DNA of 64,000 bases from Lactifluus volemus (GCA_022376515.1 WTXI01000018.1:186001-250000), one strand, 5' to 3'. Numbered from the stretch's first letter, positions 48,541 to 61,255 are shown. Numbers and translations are program-made. The notes: generated from the letters alone by a model not told the origin.

Positions 48541-49563
48541 GCGAAATGTTGAGACGAAAACGTGAGCAGACGAGAAAAAAAATACGAAAACGTAAAGTTA
48601 TAGAAGAAAATGGGGAGGCTGCAAAACACATGTAAGGCTTCAGCCCTAAGAGCATCGTGTCGAGTAGGACGACGCCCCCCGACGAGCTCGAGCCTCACAT
48701 GATGGTACTTTGACCGACCAAAATGGGAATAGCAAAATGGTGGCGTCAAGCATTGTTATAGAAACCTCAGATTCAACCGTTGGAGGGGCTTGAGCTGGCA
48801 CCGCAGCTCAACATCAGGTTGTTCCCGCCTTACGTCAGCAATTCTAATTACCTGCACTCGCCCTCACCTTCAGTCCCTTGCCCTGCTTGTCCTCTTGATA
48901 AAGTTGAGGACACTACGGACACTTTAGCGGATGAGAGAATGCTGACAGGCTGGAGGACGAACCTATGGGCGCTTCAGTGGATGACGGAACACTGAAGAGC
49001 AAACTACATGGTCACGGTTTACATATACACGTGGCTGACGGTGTGTGGTTGTTTGTTACTTCCCATGACGCGTTTTATGACGAGGTGCAAGGATGTAGGT
49101 CAGCGACGGCCGCGGCCGTTTCCCGTATTCCGGGCGGGAAACGGTGACCATAAACTGGCGTCCCGGACTCCAACATCTCCGACCCGTACTGTATCCGGTA
49201 CCGACACACCCGTTCCGGTATTGACTTGAAATTAACTAACGTAAACTAATTTTCATCACTTCAGCCGGATGGAACACAAAAAGTACAAGCTTACAATCAT
49301 TCATTTTCTTAATAAAACAAAATATGGTCAGAACGTTGGTGAGATACACCCAGAGACATATACATATACACAAGGGGGATTCCAATAGTAGTGACAACGC
49401 CAGGGAAGAATGATAACTACGCAACAGGTCAGCACCTTCAGGGAATTTCGTAACAGGTTAGGACTTGTTCCTCGGGGGCATGACGGAACCTGATGTCAAG
49501 AAAAGTGTTAAGTGAACAAATCGGTAAGAAGGTTGTTAAGAGAAAGATACTAGTACTACAAGT

Positions 49564-49877
49564 CTACTGGTATCCTGTACAATAAGTCCCCAGAGCCTGA
49601 AGGAAGGCTGCGGTGTCCACGTATGTGCAATACTCGGCCAGGCAGATGAGCACGTCTGACTCATAGGTAAAGTTGTTGCAGATGCATTGATAGTCTATGG
49701 TACTATTGATATAGAAACGGGATCAGAGACAGAGAAAATGTGATCAATAGGGTTATCGTACCCGCCATAGCAGTCAATAGCCCCATAGTCAATGCAACCG
49801 ATGATGCATTGTTCATTCTGGGCAAACACCCCGATAATGGCAACTGCTAAGATAAGGAGGATGTGGAAAAGCTTCAT
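49564..49877 (-). CDS. CFEM-like small secreted protein, array copy 6 (84 aa)
   Basis: Exons 49877-49762 and 49702-49564 (255 nt) join across a 59-nt intron (GTACGATAACC). The signal peptide is MKLFHILLILAVAIIGVFA. The mature part reads NEQCIIGC, IDCYGG and TIDYQCICNNF, then ICLAEYC and TYCTGYQ. Eight cysteines and the haem-type Asp (DYQCIC) are present. The closest copy is at 52.7 kb. Confidence 0.8.
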
Positions 49878-50419
49878 AGTGGGGCAGTAAGGGGAGGAAA
49901 TGCAAGGTAGAATGGCCTCGCGCCCCCTCTTGTGCTCCTTAAATCTTCTTCACCAGCGCCTTCCACACTCGGTCAAAAGCAAGTACATGGCACGCCGCAC
50001 GATCTTCATGGTTTCGGACGGCGCACAGTTTACGAAAATTGTTTGTCCTCCAAATAAGCCCGAGTCTAACCATAACTAGGACTCGGAAACAGAGGCCGGA
50101 GGACTTGTTAGTCTGAGTGTCGATGACCAATTCATAGGGGTGAAGGTGATTGAGTTGTCCTTCATCATCTCACCCGGGAAAAATCTCCAATTACTGGACG
50201 TTTGGTCAGGGAATGGGGGGACGGGACGACCCTAAGGTCAGAACCAAGATTAAGGGGACGAGCCACTGAGGTTGGGTGGCCATCGTGACAGGTCCTGCTG
50301 CAATCATTAGGTTTCTCTGGAAGGTCGATTTGGAAGCCAGAGGTCCTAACTGAGATGGCAGCGGAGTAGAGGGGCTGACGGCGGGCGGTGATGTAGCTGA
50401 ATAGGTCCAAGGGGTCCAG

Positions 50420-52400
50420 GTACTGTAGTGACTATCACACCCATCTTCGGACAGACCCACCTTTGGCTCATGTCAATATCTCGCTCATTTCCACCTGCTT
50501 CACATGAAATACGGAACATGCAATTCCATGTGTTGCCTGGTGATAATATAAGTGTTTTTGCAGCATGAAAATTTTTACTGGGAGCAACAATGGCATTTTG
50601 TCACGCATGCCGAATTTTCTAGGAGGGACCACAGCTGACGGTCAGTGACAGGTGCAGGCCCATCAACATTACGCGCTGCGCCTGTCGCGTGACACGGTTG
50701 GTATCAAAAAATGTATTTAGTCACTGTAACCCTATGGTGTGAGTGTTCTCTACATAAAATCTCGATAACATAGAAATGAGCAGAAAGGTATGGAGCAAGT
50801 TGAGTGCTGGTCCTTGCCACATTGGTTGATGCGTTCTTTGCACCGACCCATAGAACCCGTATACTGTAGTGTGTGTGGTGGGCCGCCGAGGTAGCAAAGG
50901 TGACACAGGACGTGGAAACCCATATCGGCGAGCAGATACATCAAGGGAGGGCGGGAGGCCTGATACAGTATCGTTATCTGCGAAATGGACGATTTTAACA
51001 TTTACCGTCGGTAGTTAGCGAACAAGTTAGTTCCTGGGAATGTTCACTGGAAAGTGGGTACGTACGAGACATCACCGGAAGGTGTTTATCTACAAATCCA
51101 ACGGTTGAAGTCAGTTGAGGTCAGTCGTGATTCCAAGGCAGGCACACTCTGGCAGTCAACCATGAATCACAGCGGATCAGATTGAGTGTTGCCAGTGAGC
51201 GTTGAGATCTCGACGACGACGGGATTATATTTGAATAAGACAGAAATAGAACACCAAGTTTAGCAAAAAAAAAGAAGACTCAGATTACTAGACATGGGAT
51301 CTGAGGACGGCGTAGGAGCAAGGATGGAGGTCAGCGATGGCTGTTTCCCGCATTCCGGGCGGGAAGATACGAATAAACCTGGCGGCCCGGACTCTGACAT
51401 CTCGGACCCGTAACTGTATCCGGTACCGACACAGCCGTTCCGGTGCACCTGACTGGTGATGATCTGCTCAGATTCTGCTGCCCGTCATCAGCCTGAGATC
51501 GCGTCTCACGCGACGTGTCGTGATTGCGTAGCTCCAATGACCACGTGAAATGCAGTTTCACGCGAACGAAGCGACAATGCCGTCGGAAGCATGTAGGACA
51601 CAATCTGCAGCCGCTCCACACAGCCACCGATGCCACGGGGATCAGCGTGTTGCTCAAACATAGCGGGAACCTCACGCAAAATGCCAACACCACCAGCCTA
51701 ACTGTGGCCCACATGAGCAGCGTTGTTCATCCCGTCCGTTCATCTGATCATGTTCTGGACCGAAAGGACGAATGGGGATTGATCGGTTCCTAGATGCAGC
51801 CGCCGATTGTTGCATCCGCTTTGCGTTTTTGCCTCTGGCGGCTCTGTATCCGTGCCTCAGCCCTCATCATTTTCGTTCCCCTCCCGGACTCCACGCATCA
51901 CTCAGCAAGCGATACTTAACAGGAACTTGCCAGTGATCTACTCAGTCGACCAACGTTTCTGGCCCCCAGTGCACAGACTCGGCTGCAGATAAGCGAAATG
52001 TTTTATACGTTTGGCATGAGGAACAAAAGGTACCATGATGCCGCCCGCTGTAAGGCAGACGACCTCGCGCACGCGAGAAATCGTCTGCAGGAATTATATT
52101 TCAGGAACCGTGCACCCGTCAGACTCGCTGCTGTAACCTCACGTACTTCTCTACTCTCTTACAATACAGCACACTGCGTCCTTCCAAAATCACTGCCTTG
52201 GCCCCGTGCGGAGCGCTAGTTAACTTGAAATTAACTTAAACCACGTTTTCGAGATCGCCAGTGGTCACGGCACAGCCGCAAACAGCTTAGACTACAGAGC
52301 GACTGCGTAGCACGGGCTGCGGTCCTTGCCAGTGGAGGAGCTGCGAATGACTAAACGCGTTGGGCTCGAAGTAGACCGAGCGGCTGTGCCAGTGCCCGGT
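50420..52400. other. Non-array insert with decayed sequence, no supported gene
   Basis: 50.45-51.0 kb has no recognisable gene. 51.2-52.25 kb shares GGTCAGCGAYGGC, TTTCCCGYATTCCGGGCGGGAA and TGTATCCGGTACCGACACA with 49.10-49.22 kb, and ends, like it, in AACTTGAAATTAACT. Plus-strand frames at 51.52-51.79 (LHTATDATGISVLLKHSGNL, faintly ankyrin-like) and 52.0-52.22 kb are too short to call. It looks like a relic repeat or captured fragment. Confidence 0.35.
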
Positions 52401-52710
52401 ATCGAGAGAAAACTGAAACCTCATCACTCAGCAGGATAGATTACAAAAAGTACTAGTACAAGCTCCCAATCATTGATACTAGTAAAACAAGATATTGTCA
52501 GAAGGTAGGTGAGATACACCCAAAAACATATACATATACACAAGGGGGACGTGACAACGCCAGGGAAGAATGATAACTACGCGACAGGAGAGGACCTTCG
52601 AGTCAGGTTAGGACTTGCTCTTCGGGGGCATGACGGAACCTGATTTCAAGAAAAGCGTTAAGTGAACAAATCGGAAAGGAGGTTGACAAGAGACAGATAC
52701 TAGTACAAGT

Positions 52711-53033
52711 CTACTTGTATCCTGTGCAATAATTCCCCAGAGCTTGAAGGAAATATGCGGTGTCCGTGTATACGCAATACTCAGCCAGGCAGATGAGTAC
52801 GTCTGACTGGTAGGTAAAGTCGTTGCAGATGCATTGATAGTCTACGTAACTATTAATATGGAAACAGGATCAGAGACAAAGAAAATGTGATCAATAGGGA
52901 TGCCGCACCCGCCATAGCAGTCAATAGCCCCGTACTCAATGCAACTGGTGATGCACTGATCTGAGTATTGGTCACTGGCAAACGCCCGGATAATGGCAAC
53001 TGCTAAGATAAGGAGGATGTTGAAAAGCTTCAT
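52711..53033 (-). CDS. CFEM-like small secreted protein, array copy 7 (87 aa)
   Basis: Exons 53033-52909 and 52849-52711 (264 nt) join across a 59-nt intron with a GTGCGG donor. The signal peptide is MKLFNILLILAVAIIRAFA. The mature part reads YSDQCITSC, IDCYGG and VDYQCICNDF, then ICLAEYC and NYCTGYK. All CFEM cysteines and the haem-type Asp are kept. It has four extra residues before the first Cys compared with copies 4 and 5. Confidence 0.8.
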
Positions 53034-54487
53034 AGTGGGACAGTAAGAGGAGGAAACGCAATGTAGGAATGGCGTCGCGCCCGCTCTTGTGCTCCTTAAA
53101 TCTTCTTCACCAGCGCCTCCCACACCCGGTCAAAAGCAAGTAAATGGCCTGGGCATGCAAATCGATCTTCACGGTTTTGGACGGGCGCACAGTTTTACGA
53201 ACATTGTTTGTCCTCCAAATAAGCCCAAGTCTAACCATAACCAGGACTCGGAAACAGAGGCCAGAGGCCAGAGGACTTGTTACTAGTCTGAGTGTCGATG
53301 TCCAATTCATATGGGTGATTGAGCTGTCCTTCGTTAGCTCACCTGGGACTGAATTGCTAATGATAACCACCAATTACTGGATGTTTGGCCAAGAAATGAG
53401 AGGAAGATGGAAGGGGACGATCCTAGAGGTTACAGGGAACGAGCGGACTGTAGTCAGGTGGCTAACCTGACAAGTCCTGCTGCGATCATCAGATCTCTCT
53501 GGAAGGTCCATTTGGAAGCCAGAGATCCAGGCAGCTGAGCAGAGGGGCTGACGGCGGGCGGTGATGTAGCTGAATAGGTCCAAGGCGTATCGCCAGCCTA
53601 AGTCTTGGCGAAAGTGAACTTTGGGCAAATCCACTTTTTTTGTCCTGACAGCCTTTCAGTACAGGATATTAGGATATCCAGTAATTCCCCGAGGCAAGCG
53701 CCAGCGCGCGGCAGGCACCGAGCGGCATTTCCTGCAGACTATCATGACTGTGCCAGCCAGGGTGTCGACACATCCCAACGCTTTTTAGTCATCATGTCTG
53801 AATATCCCAGTTTTGTCTGTGTCCGAGAGAGGTATCTGGAGAGTCAACAATATCATCGTACGAACAGGATCGATGTGCCCTGAACCGAACTCCAACGCGT
53901 CAATTTGCTATTGTGCCCTGGCATGCGCAAGGGGAGATCGGACGATTGCCTCATTTGGATGAGCTTAGCCTATTTAGATAAACACAGCGTTAAATTACAG
54001 TTCACGTTCACCATAACTCTGTCCATTCCGCCTGGGACGTCATGACGACGCGGGGAGATGCGCTGCTAGCCCATGTAACGGTGATGACTTGACTTGACTT
54101 GACGCAGAACGCACGGCGTGCTCATCATCATCGTGTCTTCTGCTCAGTTTGGGTCCTCTACTGCTCTCTCTTGGTGCATCGGTCCTCTCAAAACTAACCC
54201 AATACGAGACGCCACGCGAAAGGTATTCTCTTACAAATTCAAGTTCTGTTGGAGTCGGTCGAGGTCAGTCGTGATTCGAAGGCAGGCGCACTGGGAAAGA
54301 CTCTGGAAGGGTCCACATCACAACAGATCAGATTGATTGCTACCAGTGAGAGCCGTTTAAATCTCGACAATTGGGTTACATTTAATAAGACAACAGGACT
54401 GCCCATTCCAGGGATCTTAATGTCAGGATAGGTTATCCCTCGGGGTGGGCCCAGCGGGCACGACGGAACCTGATGACAAGAGAAGCG

Positions 54488-54870
54488 TTAGCGTTTAGTG
54501 AACAAATTTCGAAAGGAGGTTGGAAAGAGACGCATACTAGTACTTGGTACGCAAAGACCCCGCGCCTCTTCAAGGAAGGCTTCGGTGCTCCTGGGTGGGC
54601 AAAATTGGTTCATGCATTTGAGCACTACTGCCTGGAAGGAATTGTTGCTGCAGGTACATTGGCGGATTGGTTCACTTTAACATGGAAACGGGATCAGAGA
54701 CAGAGAAAAATGCGATTCATAGGGATGCCGTACCTGCCGCAGACACCAGACCCGGTGTTGATGCAATTGGCGGCGCATTGTTCAGCTTGAGTTTCAGTTA
54801 CGGGTTGGGAAAACACTCCAGTTATGGTGACTGCCAAGGTAAGGAGGACGTGGAAATGTTTAACAAACAT
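54488..54870 (-). CDS. Divergent CFEM-like secreted protein, array copy 8 (107 aa)
   Basis: Exons 54870-54734 and 54674-54488 (324 nt) join across a 59-nt GTACGG intron whose acceptor is AAAG. The signal peptide is MFVKHFHVLLTLAVTITGVFS. The mature part reads AEQCAANC, GVCG and IRQCTCSNNSF, then KCMNQFC and GLC: eight cysteines. The D-x-x-C position is Ile. It runs about 20 residues past the last cysteine (to ..RNLFTKR), because the stop used by its relatives is missing. It is the most diverged member. Confidence 0.68.
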
Positions 54871-54969
54871 AGTCGGGCAGTAAGAGGAAGTAAAGGGGAT
54901 GTAGGAATGGCCTCACGTTCGCACCTGTGCCCTTTAAATACATCATTGGTGCCTTCCACAGATCAAAAA

Positions 54970-55367
54970 TCGGTGATTCCACCAGTGATTAATGTTAACA
55001 TCAGGATCGGCCAAGTCGGTGTCGAAGCTGTTCCCATCGATTTGGAGAAGGAGGCCGAGGAGGGGACAGCAATTCGAGTCGTCCTGGATACTACGGTACC
55101 CAATTTATGTTTCGCATCGCCCTTTTTTATATAGCTTATTTAAAATTTCTCGCAAGTGACGAACGTTACACCTGACCTCACCTACAGATCGGGCGGCCGT
55201 TCCAGGGCTGCAACAAATTCGACGACTCTCGTTTCGTCGTTATACCACTCGCCTTACTGTTTGAATATCTTGGCGCTTTTGGAGGAGATACTGGATGCCG
55301 AGGAGGGAGGAGGGTTGGCCGCGGGAGGTCAGAGGAAGCCCGAGGGAAGGAGACGCCATCGTCATAG
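54970..55367 (+). CDS. Unknown two-exon gene fragment
   Basis: A plus-strand frame without a clear start reads PVINVNIRIGQVGVEAVPID, then EEGTAIRVVLDTT. It splices at GTACCC (intron 55096-55187, acceptor CCTACAG) to IGRPFQGCNKFDDSRFVVIP and LALLFEYLGAFGGDTG, and then a stop at 55367. The phase is consistent and the sequence looks protein-like, but no family is recognised. It starts in the upstream flank of array copy 8, pointing away, and lacks a 5' end. Confidence 0.35.
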
Positions 55368-55369
55368 GG

Positions 55370-58300
55370 CAGTCCCGGGCCGGGATGGATCACGCCCGTT
55401 GGAGCGGACACCCCTTTCATGCTTCGAACTAACCTATATTGCTTTTAGATCGTTCTACTTATTTCCAGAGGCCCAGAGCGCGTTTGGCGAGGCCGCAGCC
55501 TCACTCGAGGACTGAGCGCGTCCGCTCGTTATTTCGCGTATTCACAGAAGTTTCAGCATTTATTGTAATTGTCGGAAAAAGTTGAGATTACCATATCAGC
55601 GGAAATATGCACATATAAGTATCTGAATGTTCATCAGAATTTTAGGAGGGTGATCCAACTGATAGGATCCATGAATCACCTTTTTGTGTCAGTACGTCTC
55701 AGACGATCACGATGATCTGTTTGACAGCCTGAGGTCCACATTGGTCTGGCAGCATTGATACGCTTCATGAATCACACATAGCATCATTTCGGAACAAGCA
55801 AACCTTATCATGGTGATCATACATGATCTGCTGGCAGTGTTGACATCATGTTCTTAGTGGTTATCATTGTGATTAGCGGTAATAACACAATAGTGTTGTT
55901 GGTCATTATCTGACTACTCAACGGTTATCAGGCCAATTAGTGGTAGTCCCATCAGCTCAATCAATGTTGTCAGTGACTCAGTGGTTATCACAACACTAAA
56001 TAAGTGGTAATTGGACAATCCCCTCGCTCACGTGCACACATTCAAATCATGATACAGGGGTGTGAGAGTATGGATAGATGCCATACTGAACAAACAAAGG
56101 GAGGTACTGCGGCCCCTTCAACGAGGCAATAAGGACGAGGCTCGGACAGTGAAGATGGAAATATCTTGCCGGGCTTTGAGCACTGGTCTGTCTGCACTGC
56201 TATTTCCCGATGGCACGTTTTACAACGTTAACAAAGTGGCGAACGTTCTTTACAACGTCTTCGAGTGGGTAATCTATCTGAACTAGGCTATTGAGACCGG
56301 TCGAGTTTGAGAATTGGCATGAAGCGGACTCACCTTCGCTATCGGGGTTCGGATCGTCTCTCATTGTTGCCCTTCCACTCCGTAATTCCTTGTAAACCCC
56401 GAATGTATCCCAAAACGTCGTAGGTGACGGTGCCCCGTTGTTCTGATGACATCAAGCCACGCAGACCAAGGACACGGCCAAGACGTTGAGAAACGACCGA
56501 GGGGGCCGACATGAATAAGGTTGCTTGGACCCTGCTGGTAGTCGCCTAGAACAAGAATAGAACGAGTGTCAAACTTAGGAATCTGAAATGACGAATTCGA
56601 GTCTCAACGAGCTCTGCTCCACCAACTATATCGGCACCAGCCCTTTTGGCTTCTTCTGTGGCCTTCCCTTCAGCAGAGACGAATACCTTATCTTTGGCCT
56701 TTGGTTATAACTCCCTGGGGAGGGAGACACGTCCTTTAGGGAACTGAACCCCTTGGCATAGCCATTTTGATGTCGCGCGTTCGGAGAACCAACCTCAACG
56801 GCCTTTGTAAAAATGATACAAACGGATCAAAGGTAGTATCACGAGATTGGTCTATGCCCGAGGCACAGATGTCGTGGCATGGAAAACAAGGGCGATGATC
56901 CGGGGCTTGAAAGACGGCCGAAGAGGGCGGTGGAAATGTAAAATTTGAAGGACAGAACGAGGCAGGCGAAAGGAGGTGGTGCGTGGCAAGCAGGGAAAGG
57001 ACAGAGAAGACGAGTAAAAGAAGGCACGTTGGAGGATGGGGAGGCGTGGAGCGAATTGAGGTCGGCGGTGACAGAGAGCAACGGAGCCGATGGGAACGGC
57101 GACTCGGATCTGGCGATTCCATTGAACAAAGAAGGGTGGCCGTGCAATTTTCATTTCCTTCCCATCTCGTGTGCCTTTCCGCGTTCTCGTTCTTACCCCG
57201 CTCGTTTTCGTCCGTTATCACTCTCGGACATTCAAACTCGACTTTACTTACTTGTTTTACCGTAATTAGTGAGCCACATTAGTTACAGATGGACTAGTAG
57301 TTGAATACTTCGAATGGACTACTGTAAGGGCAATCACTTTTGCCCCCTTTTCCCCCTCTTTCGCGTATCGCATCGCCCACTCTCTGAAAAAAAACAAGTA
57401 AATGCTATACAAATTGAAATTGAGCCAGCGGAACGGAATCGGAGGATGCGGGTATCGGGGGTAAATGTAAGCGTAGCCCGAGCAGTGCTGCGATGCAGCG
57501 TAATGGCGAGAATATGGGAGAAGAGACGGACACGTCGAGAGTGGAGCGGAACAAGATGTATAGAGAAGGACGACACGTGCTGGGATGACTAGATTACTTA
57601 GCGCGCAACATAACGTAGTAAATATCCGCCAGGTCCTGCAGCATCGAGGTGATAGCATCGAGTTTATTTGTGCGAAAAACAGCCAACACTACCAGGCCTC
57701 TTGAGGTCAACGAGCGCAAAGCCACTCATAATATAGAACGGCGTGTCGTCACGGTATGCCAGGTGAGTGGGCTCGGAGATACGAACCTGGAGTAGGCGCG
57801 CGGCGCCCCATATGTCGGGGTACTCTCATTGAGGTGTGTTCTTTCTTCTGTTATGGGGTATGTGGGGCGGTGCAGTGACGGAGTTGCATCCTAGGATATT
57901 ACTCAAGTTAATTTATGGCCAAGACTCGGGCGGGTACTGTAGGGCCATGTCGTGGTGTTGCGCTTTGTGCACATTCAGCGGTGTTCTGTCATAATTGACT
58001 TGCCGTAGCGCCGTCACGTGATTTATGGTACGTGCGGCCCGGGGGCCCTACTTCTCTCTGGACGTTCTTTGGGTATTTGCTGCTACGGCTGCGTCGAGGC
58101 GGTCTGGCCACACTCAGGGAAGGCTCTCCCAGCTTCCGTCGTTCTCTTGCTCGCCGACCTAGTAACAAAAGGTTGCCGTTGGGCTTGAAGCAGAGTTAGC
58201 GGTTGTGCCAGTGCCCCGAACCGAGTGAAGACTGAAAACCTCTAGATAGGATTTTAAATTTCATCGCTCAGCCGACTGAACGCAAAAAATACAATTTGAT

Positions 58301-58530
58301 ATCATTCATTTGAAACAAATTAGGTTGGCGAGATGCACCCAAAGATACAATAGCAGCCCCAAGGGGGGCTCCAATAACGACAACTAAAACGCAATAGGAC
58401 TGCCCATTCTGGGATCTTCGTGAGAGGGAAGGACTTGTCCTCTTGCGTGGGCCTGGCGGGCATGACGGAACCTGATGTCAAGTGAAGCGTTAGTGCTTAA
58501 GTGAACAAGTCGGAAGGGTTGGCAATAGAC
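55370..58530. other. No supported gene; module remnants
   Basis: 55.56-56.05 kb is AT-rich with loose repeats of GTGGTTATCA and AGTGTTGT. 56.7-57.27 kb has overlapping frames on both strands over purine/pyrimidine-biased sequence and is not convincing. 57.4-57.6 kb is a partial module C and 57.64-57.76 kb a relic of the 48.3-kb exon. 57.8-58.3 kb shows nothing recognisable. Confidence 0.4.
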
Positions 58531-58535
58531 GGATA

Positions 58536-58865
58536 CTAGTGGTATGTGCAATAATCCTGCATAGCTTGAAGGAACATGTCGGTGTCCGTGTATGTGCAAT
58601 AGGCGGACAGGCAGCCGACCACTGCTGACTGGTAAGTATAGTTGTTGCAAAAGCAATTGTAGTCTATGGTCCTATTAATATGGAAACGGGGTCAGAGACA
58701 GAGAAAAATGTGATTAACAAGGATACCGTACTCGTAATAGCAGTCATAAGCCTCGGCCTCGAGGCAATCGACGGTGCATTGATCAAGGTTAATTTGACTT
58801 TGGGCAAACACCCCAATGATGGCAACTGCCAAGATAAGGAAGATGTTGTAATGCTTAACAAACAT
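58536..58865 (-). CDS. CFEM-like small secreted protein, array copy 9 (89 aa)
   Basis: Exons 58865-58732 and 58671-58536 (270 nt) join across a 60-nt GTACGG intron. The signal peptide is MFVKHYNIFLILAVAIIGVFA. The mature part reads LDQCTVDC, YDCYY and TIDYNCFCNNYTYQ, then GCLSAYC and DYCTYH. It has eight cysteines and the haem-type Asp (DYNCFC). A TATA-like AATATAAGG block lies near 58.93 kb. It is the outermost member on the right and combines features of both subfamilies. Confidence 0.8.
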
Positions 58866-60039
58866 AGTCGGGCGCTGGCAGTAAGGGGAGGAAAGGCAAG
58901 GTACGAATGGTCCCTTGTGGGCACCTGTGTACCTTATATTCTTCATCAGCGCCTTCTACATCCGGTCAAAACCAAGTAAATGGCATGTAAATTGACCTTC
59001 ACAATTTCGGACGGCGCAGCTTACCAAGATCGTCTATCTTCCAGATCAGTCCAAACCATAACTATGGACTCGGAATAAAGAGGCCGGAGGACTGGACTGG
59101 ACTGGACTTGTTAGTCTGAGTGTCGGTGACCAATCCACAGCCGGGGGTGAAGGTAATAGAGTTGTCATGTGTTGTTATCTCACTCGGGACAGAAATGACA
59201 AAGACCTTCAATTACTGGATGTTTTCCAAGAAATGAGAGGAAGTTGAGTAGAAGGGCTGACGGCGGGCGGTGATGTGGCTACATAGGCCAAGGGGTATCT
59301 CTGGGTCATCAGTATGGCTAATGTGCGATTGGTGCGACAGACGGCCCACAGCCCAGGTCTTGCCGACAAGTGAGAGCAAACAATGGGAGGACCATCGTAC
59401 AAACCAAGGAAGAAGTTTGGTAACTTTTGAGGCTGGCGATGTCGGAACAATACAGTGCGCCAGGTTGATAAGGAGACCCAAGTGCCGTGGCCTCGGGTGG
59501 GGGGCAATGACTAGCGCATGATTGGCTAAAGGCAAGCTTACAGAAGGCCCGCATAACATAAGAGTGTCATTCGATTGAAGATAGAACGGTATACTTACCA
59601 AGACCGAACTACTTCACTTGCCAGATTCAAAGGTGCTGCTCAATGCATACGCAAAAGTTGTAGAGAAATGCCATTGGCACAAATTGAAAAGGCGAGGTCA
59701 ACTTGACTAATACAAGCCTAATAAGGAAGGAGAGGTCGTCCAACTGGCACTCGCATGATGTGAATGTTGTCCAGTTCCACTGACTACACCAAATAGGTTT
59801 ACTCCTTTTTTTATATGCCCTCTCCTTCCAAGGTGGCAGCTCTCGACCTGAACACAAGGATTCCTTCCTCCGTGCTTTTTCTATATGCCCGAATGTCATT
59901 TCACGATCAGCAGCTTGCAGGCACTTATTCTTCTTCGTTGGTAGTACTAGTATTTGTACAGTGAGGTGCGATTGATTCTTCTTCAACATTCTGGGGTTTC
60001 TGATTGTTTTAATCCTCATAGCATCAACACCGCGCGCTG

Positions 60040-60412
60040 GTGCCTTGTTGGGAGCATGGTATGCCTTGGTATCGAACTTGCTCTGATGAGTCCGAGTGTC
60101 GACTCCGCATCCATCTCTGGGGAGGATTGTCCTCATTGACGGTCGCGGCCCATCTCTTCTACGTGGCCATTAACTTTCTATACGCCATGGCCAATGCGAC
60201 CGAAATCATCGTGGCCCGACATGAGTAAGCACTTTTTTTTTACTCAGTCATCCGTTTGCAGCGGTGCCAATGTCACACCACCAGGTTATACCGTTCTCTC
60301 TGACGAGCTCCTCGCCGCCTCCCTGGCCACTCAGCAAGCCTTTCTTGCCAACGACCAATGGACCGCCGGGTTCAGCATGCGGTCCGGCCAGCCCCGGACC
60401 TGCCGAGCGTGA
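60040..60412 (+). CDS. Unknown gene fragment with hydrophobic segment
   Basis: A frame from 60040 contains a hydrophobic stretch (SLTVAAHLFYVAINFLYAMA). It splices (intron 60225-60261, GTAAGC..TTGCAG, only 37 nt) to GANVTPPGYTVLSDELLAAS, then LATQQAFLANDQWTAGF and a stop at 60412. Protein-like composition continues across the junction. The very short intron and unclear 5' end make the model uncertain. No family is recognised. Confidence 0.3.
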
Positions 60413-61255
60413 AGACCATCACATCGCCGATGGGCCCTCAACCTCTTCCACTGTTCAGGTTCCTGCACAGATCGTCAAGTTACGGGTCCGTCGTGATGCA
60501 CAGATAGAACAATGCATTCACTCGGTTAATATTGTTGTTGGTGGTGAAACCGGGTAGTTTTGTGATCTGCATATATGCAGACAGGTCGCTCCTTGCAAAT
60601 ATAGATTAGGAACAAATTTAACACCTTACTTGCTGATATCCTTGAGGATGCACGTTGTACATGAATGAGGTAACAGTAAAAACTTCCCTATCTCAGCGAC
60701 CAACTAAACCACCGTCTAGCTCCGTATTTGTTGCGGCTGTATATGTAACGAACCCGTCTTTTACGGCCGTAAACCGTAAACGGTACGTGCAGAACCATGT
60801 AAGATCCTCTTAGTTGCCTACTGGGCTTCTTCAAGTTATAGCGCAGCTGTCACGACTCACGCTTCGCCCCTTTATTTAGTTAGTAACTCGTACAGCACTT
60901 CCGAGTTTGGGTACGACAGCAATATCATGTGAGTCTCGAGATTGGAGCCGATGTCATCTTCAATATTATGTTGGTCCTCGGCTCCTCGCTGTGTCTTCGC
61001 GCTGCCAGTGGCATACTTCGTTCACAACTTCACACTCCTAGTACTCACACATAAAAGCCCCACACACTCGCCGCAGCCATTTACTTGAACATCTCACAAA
61101 AAGTTATGTTGTCCGTGTAGTGTTTACGATAAAGAGATCACAGAATGAATCCCCACTGGCACATAGCCTCTGGTAACATAAAGTCCACCATGCGCGATAA
61201 TCACGCTTGTATTATTGTGGGTCCTCATTAGCTGTTGCTGCAGATGTCAATAAAC

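Noticed and set aside
49100..49230. Short palindrome around TTTCCCG..CGGGAAA as a regulatory site
   Set aside because: The same block at 51.3-51.45 kb has partly lost the symmetry, so it is better explained as a shared relic repeat.
56736..57265. Overlapping long frames on both strands
   Set aside because: The region is purine-biased on one strand, which gives open frames by composition. No motif, start context or intron model supports a gene.
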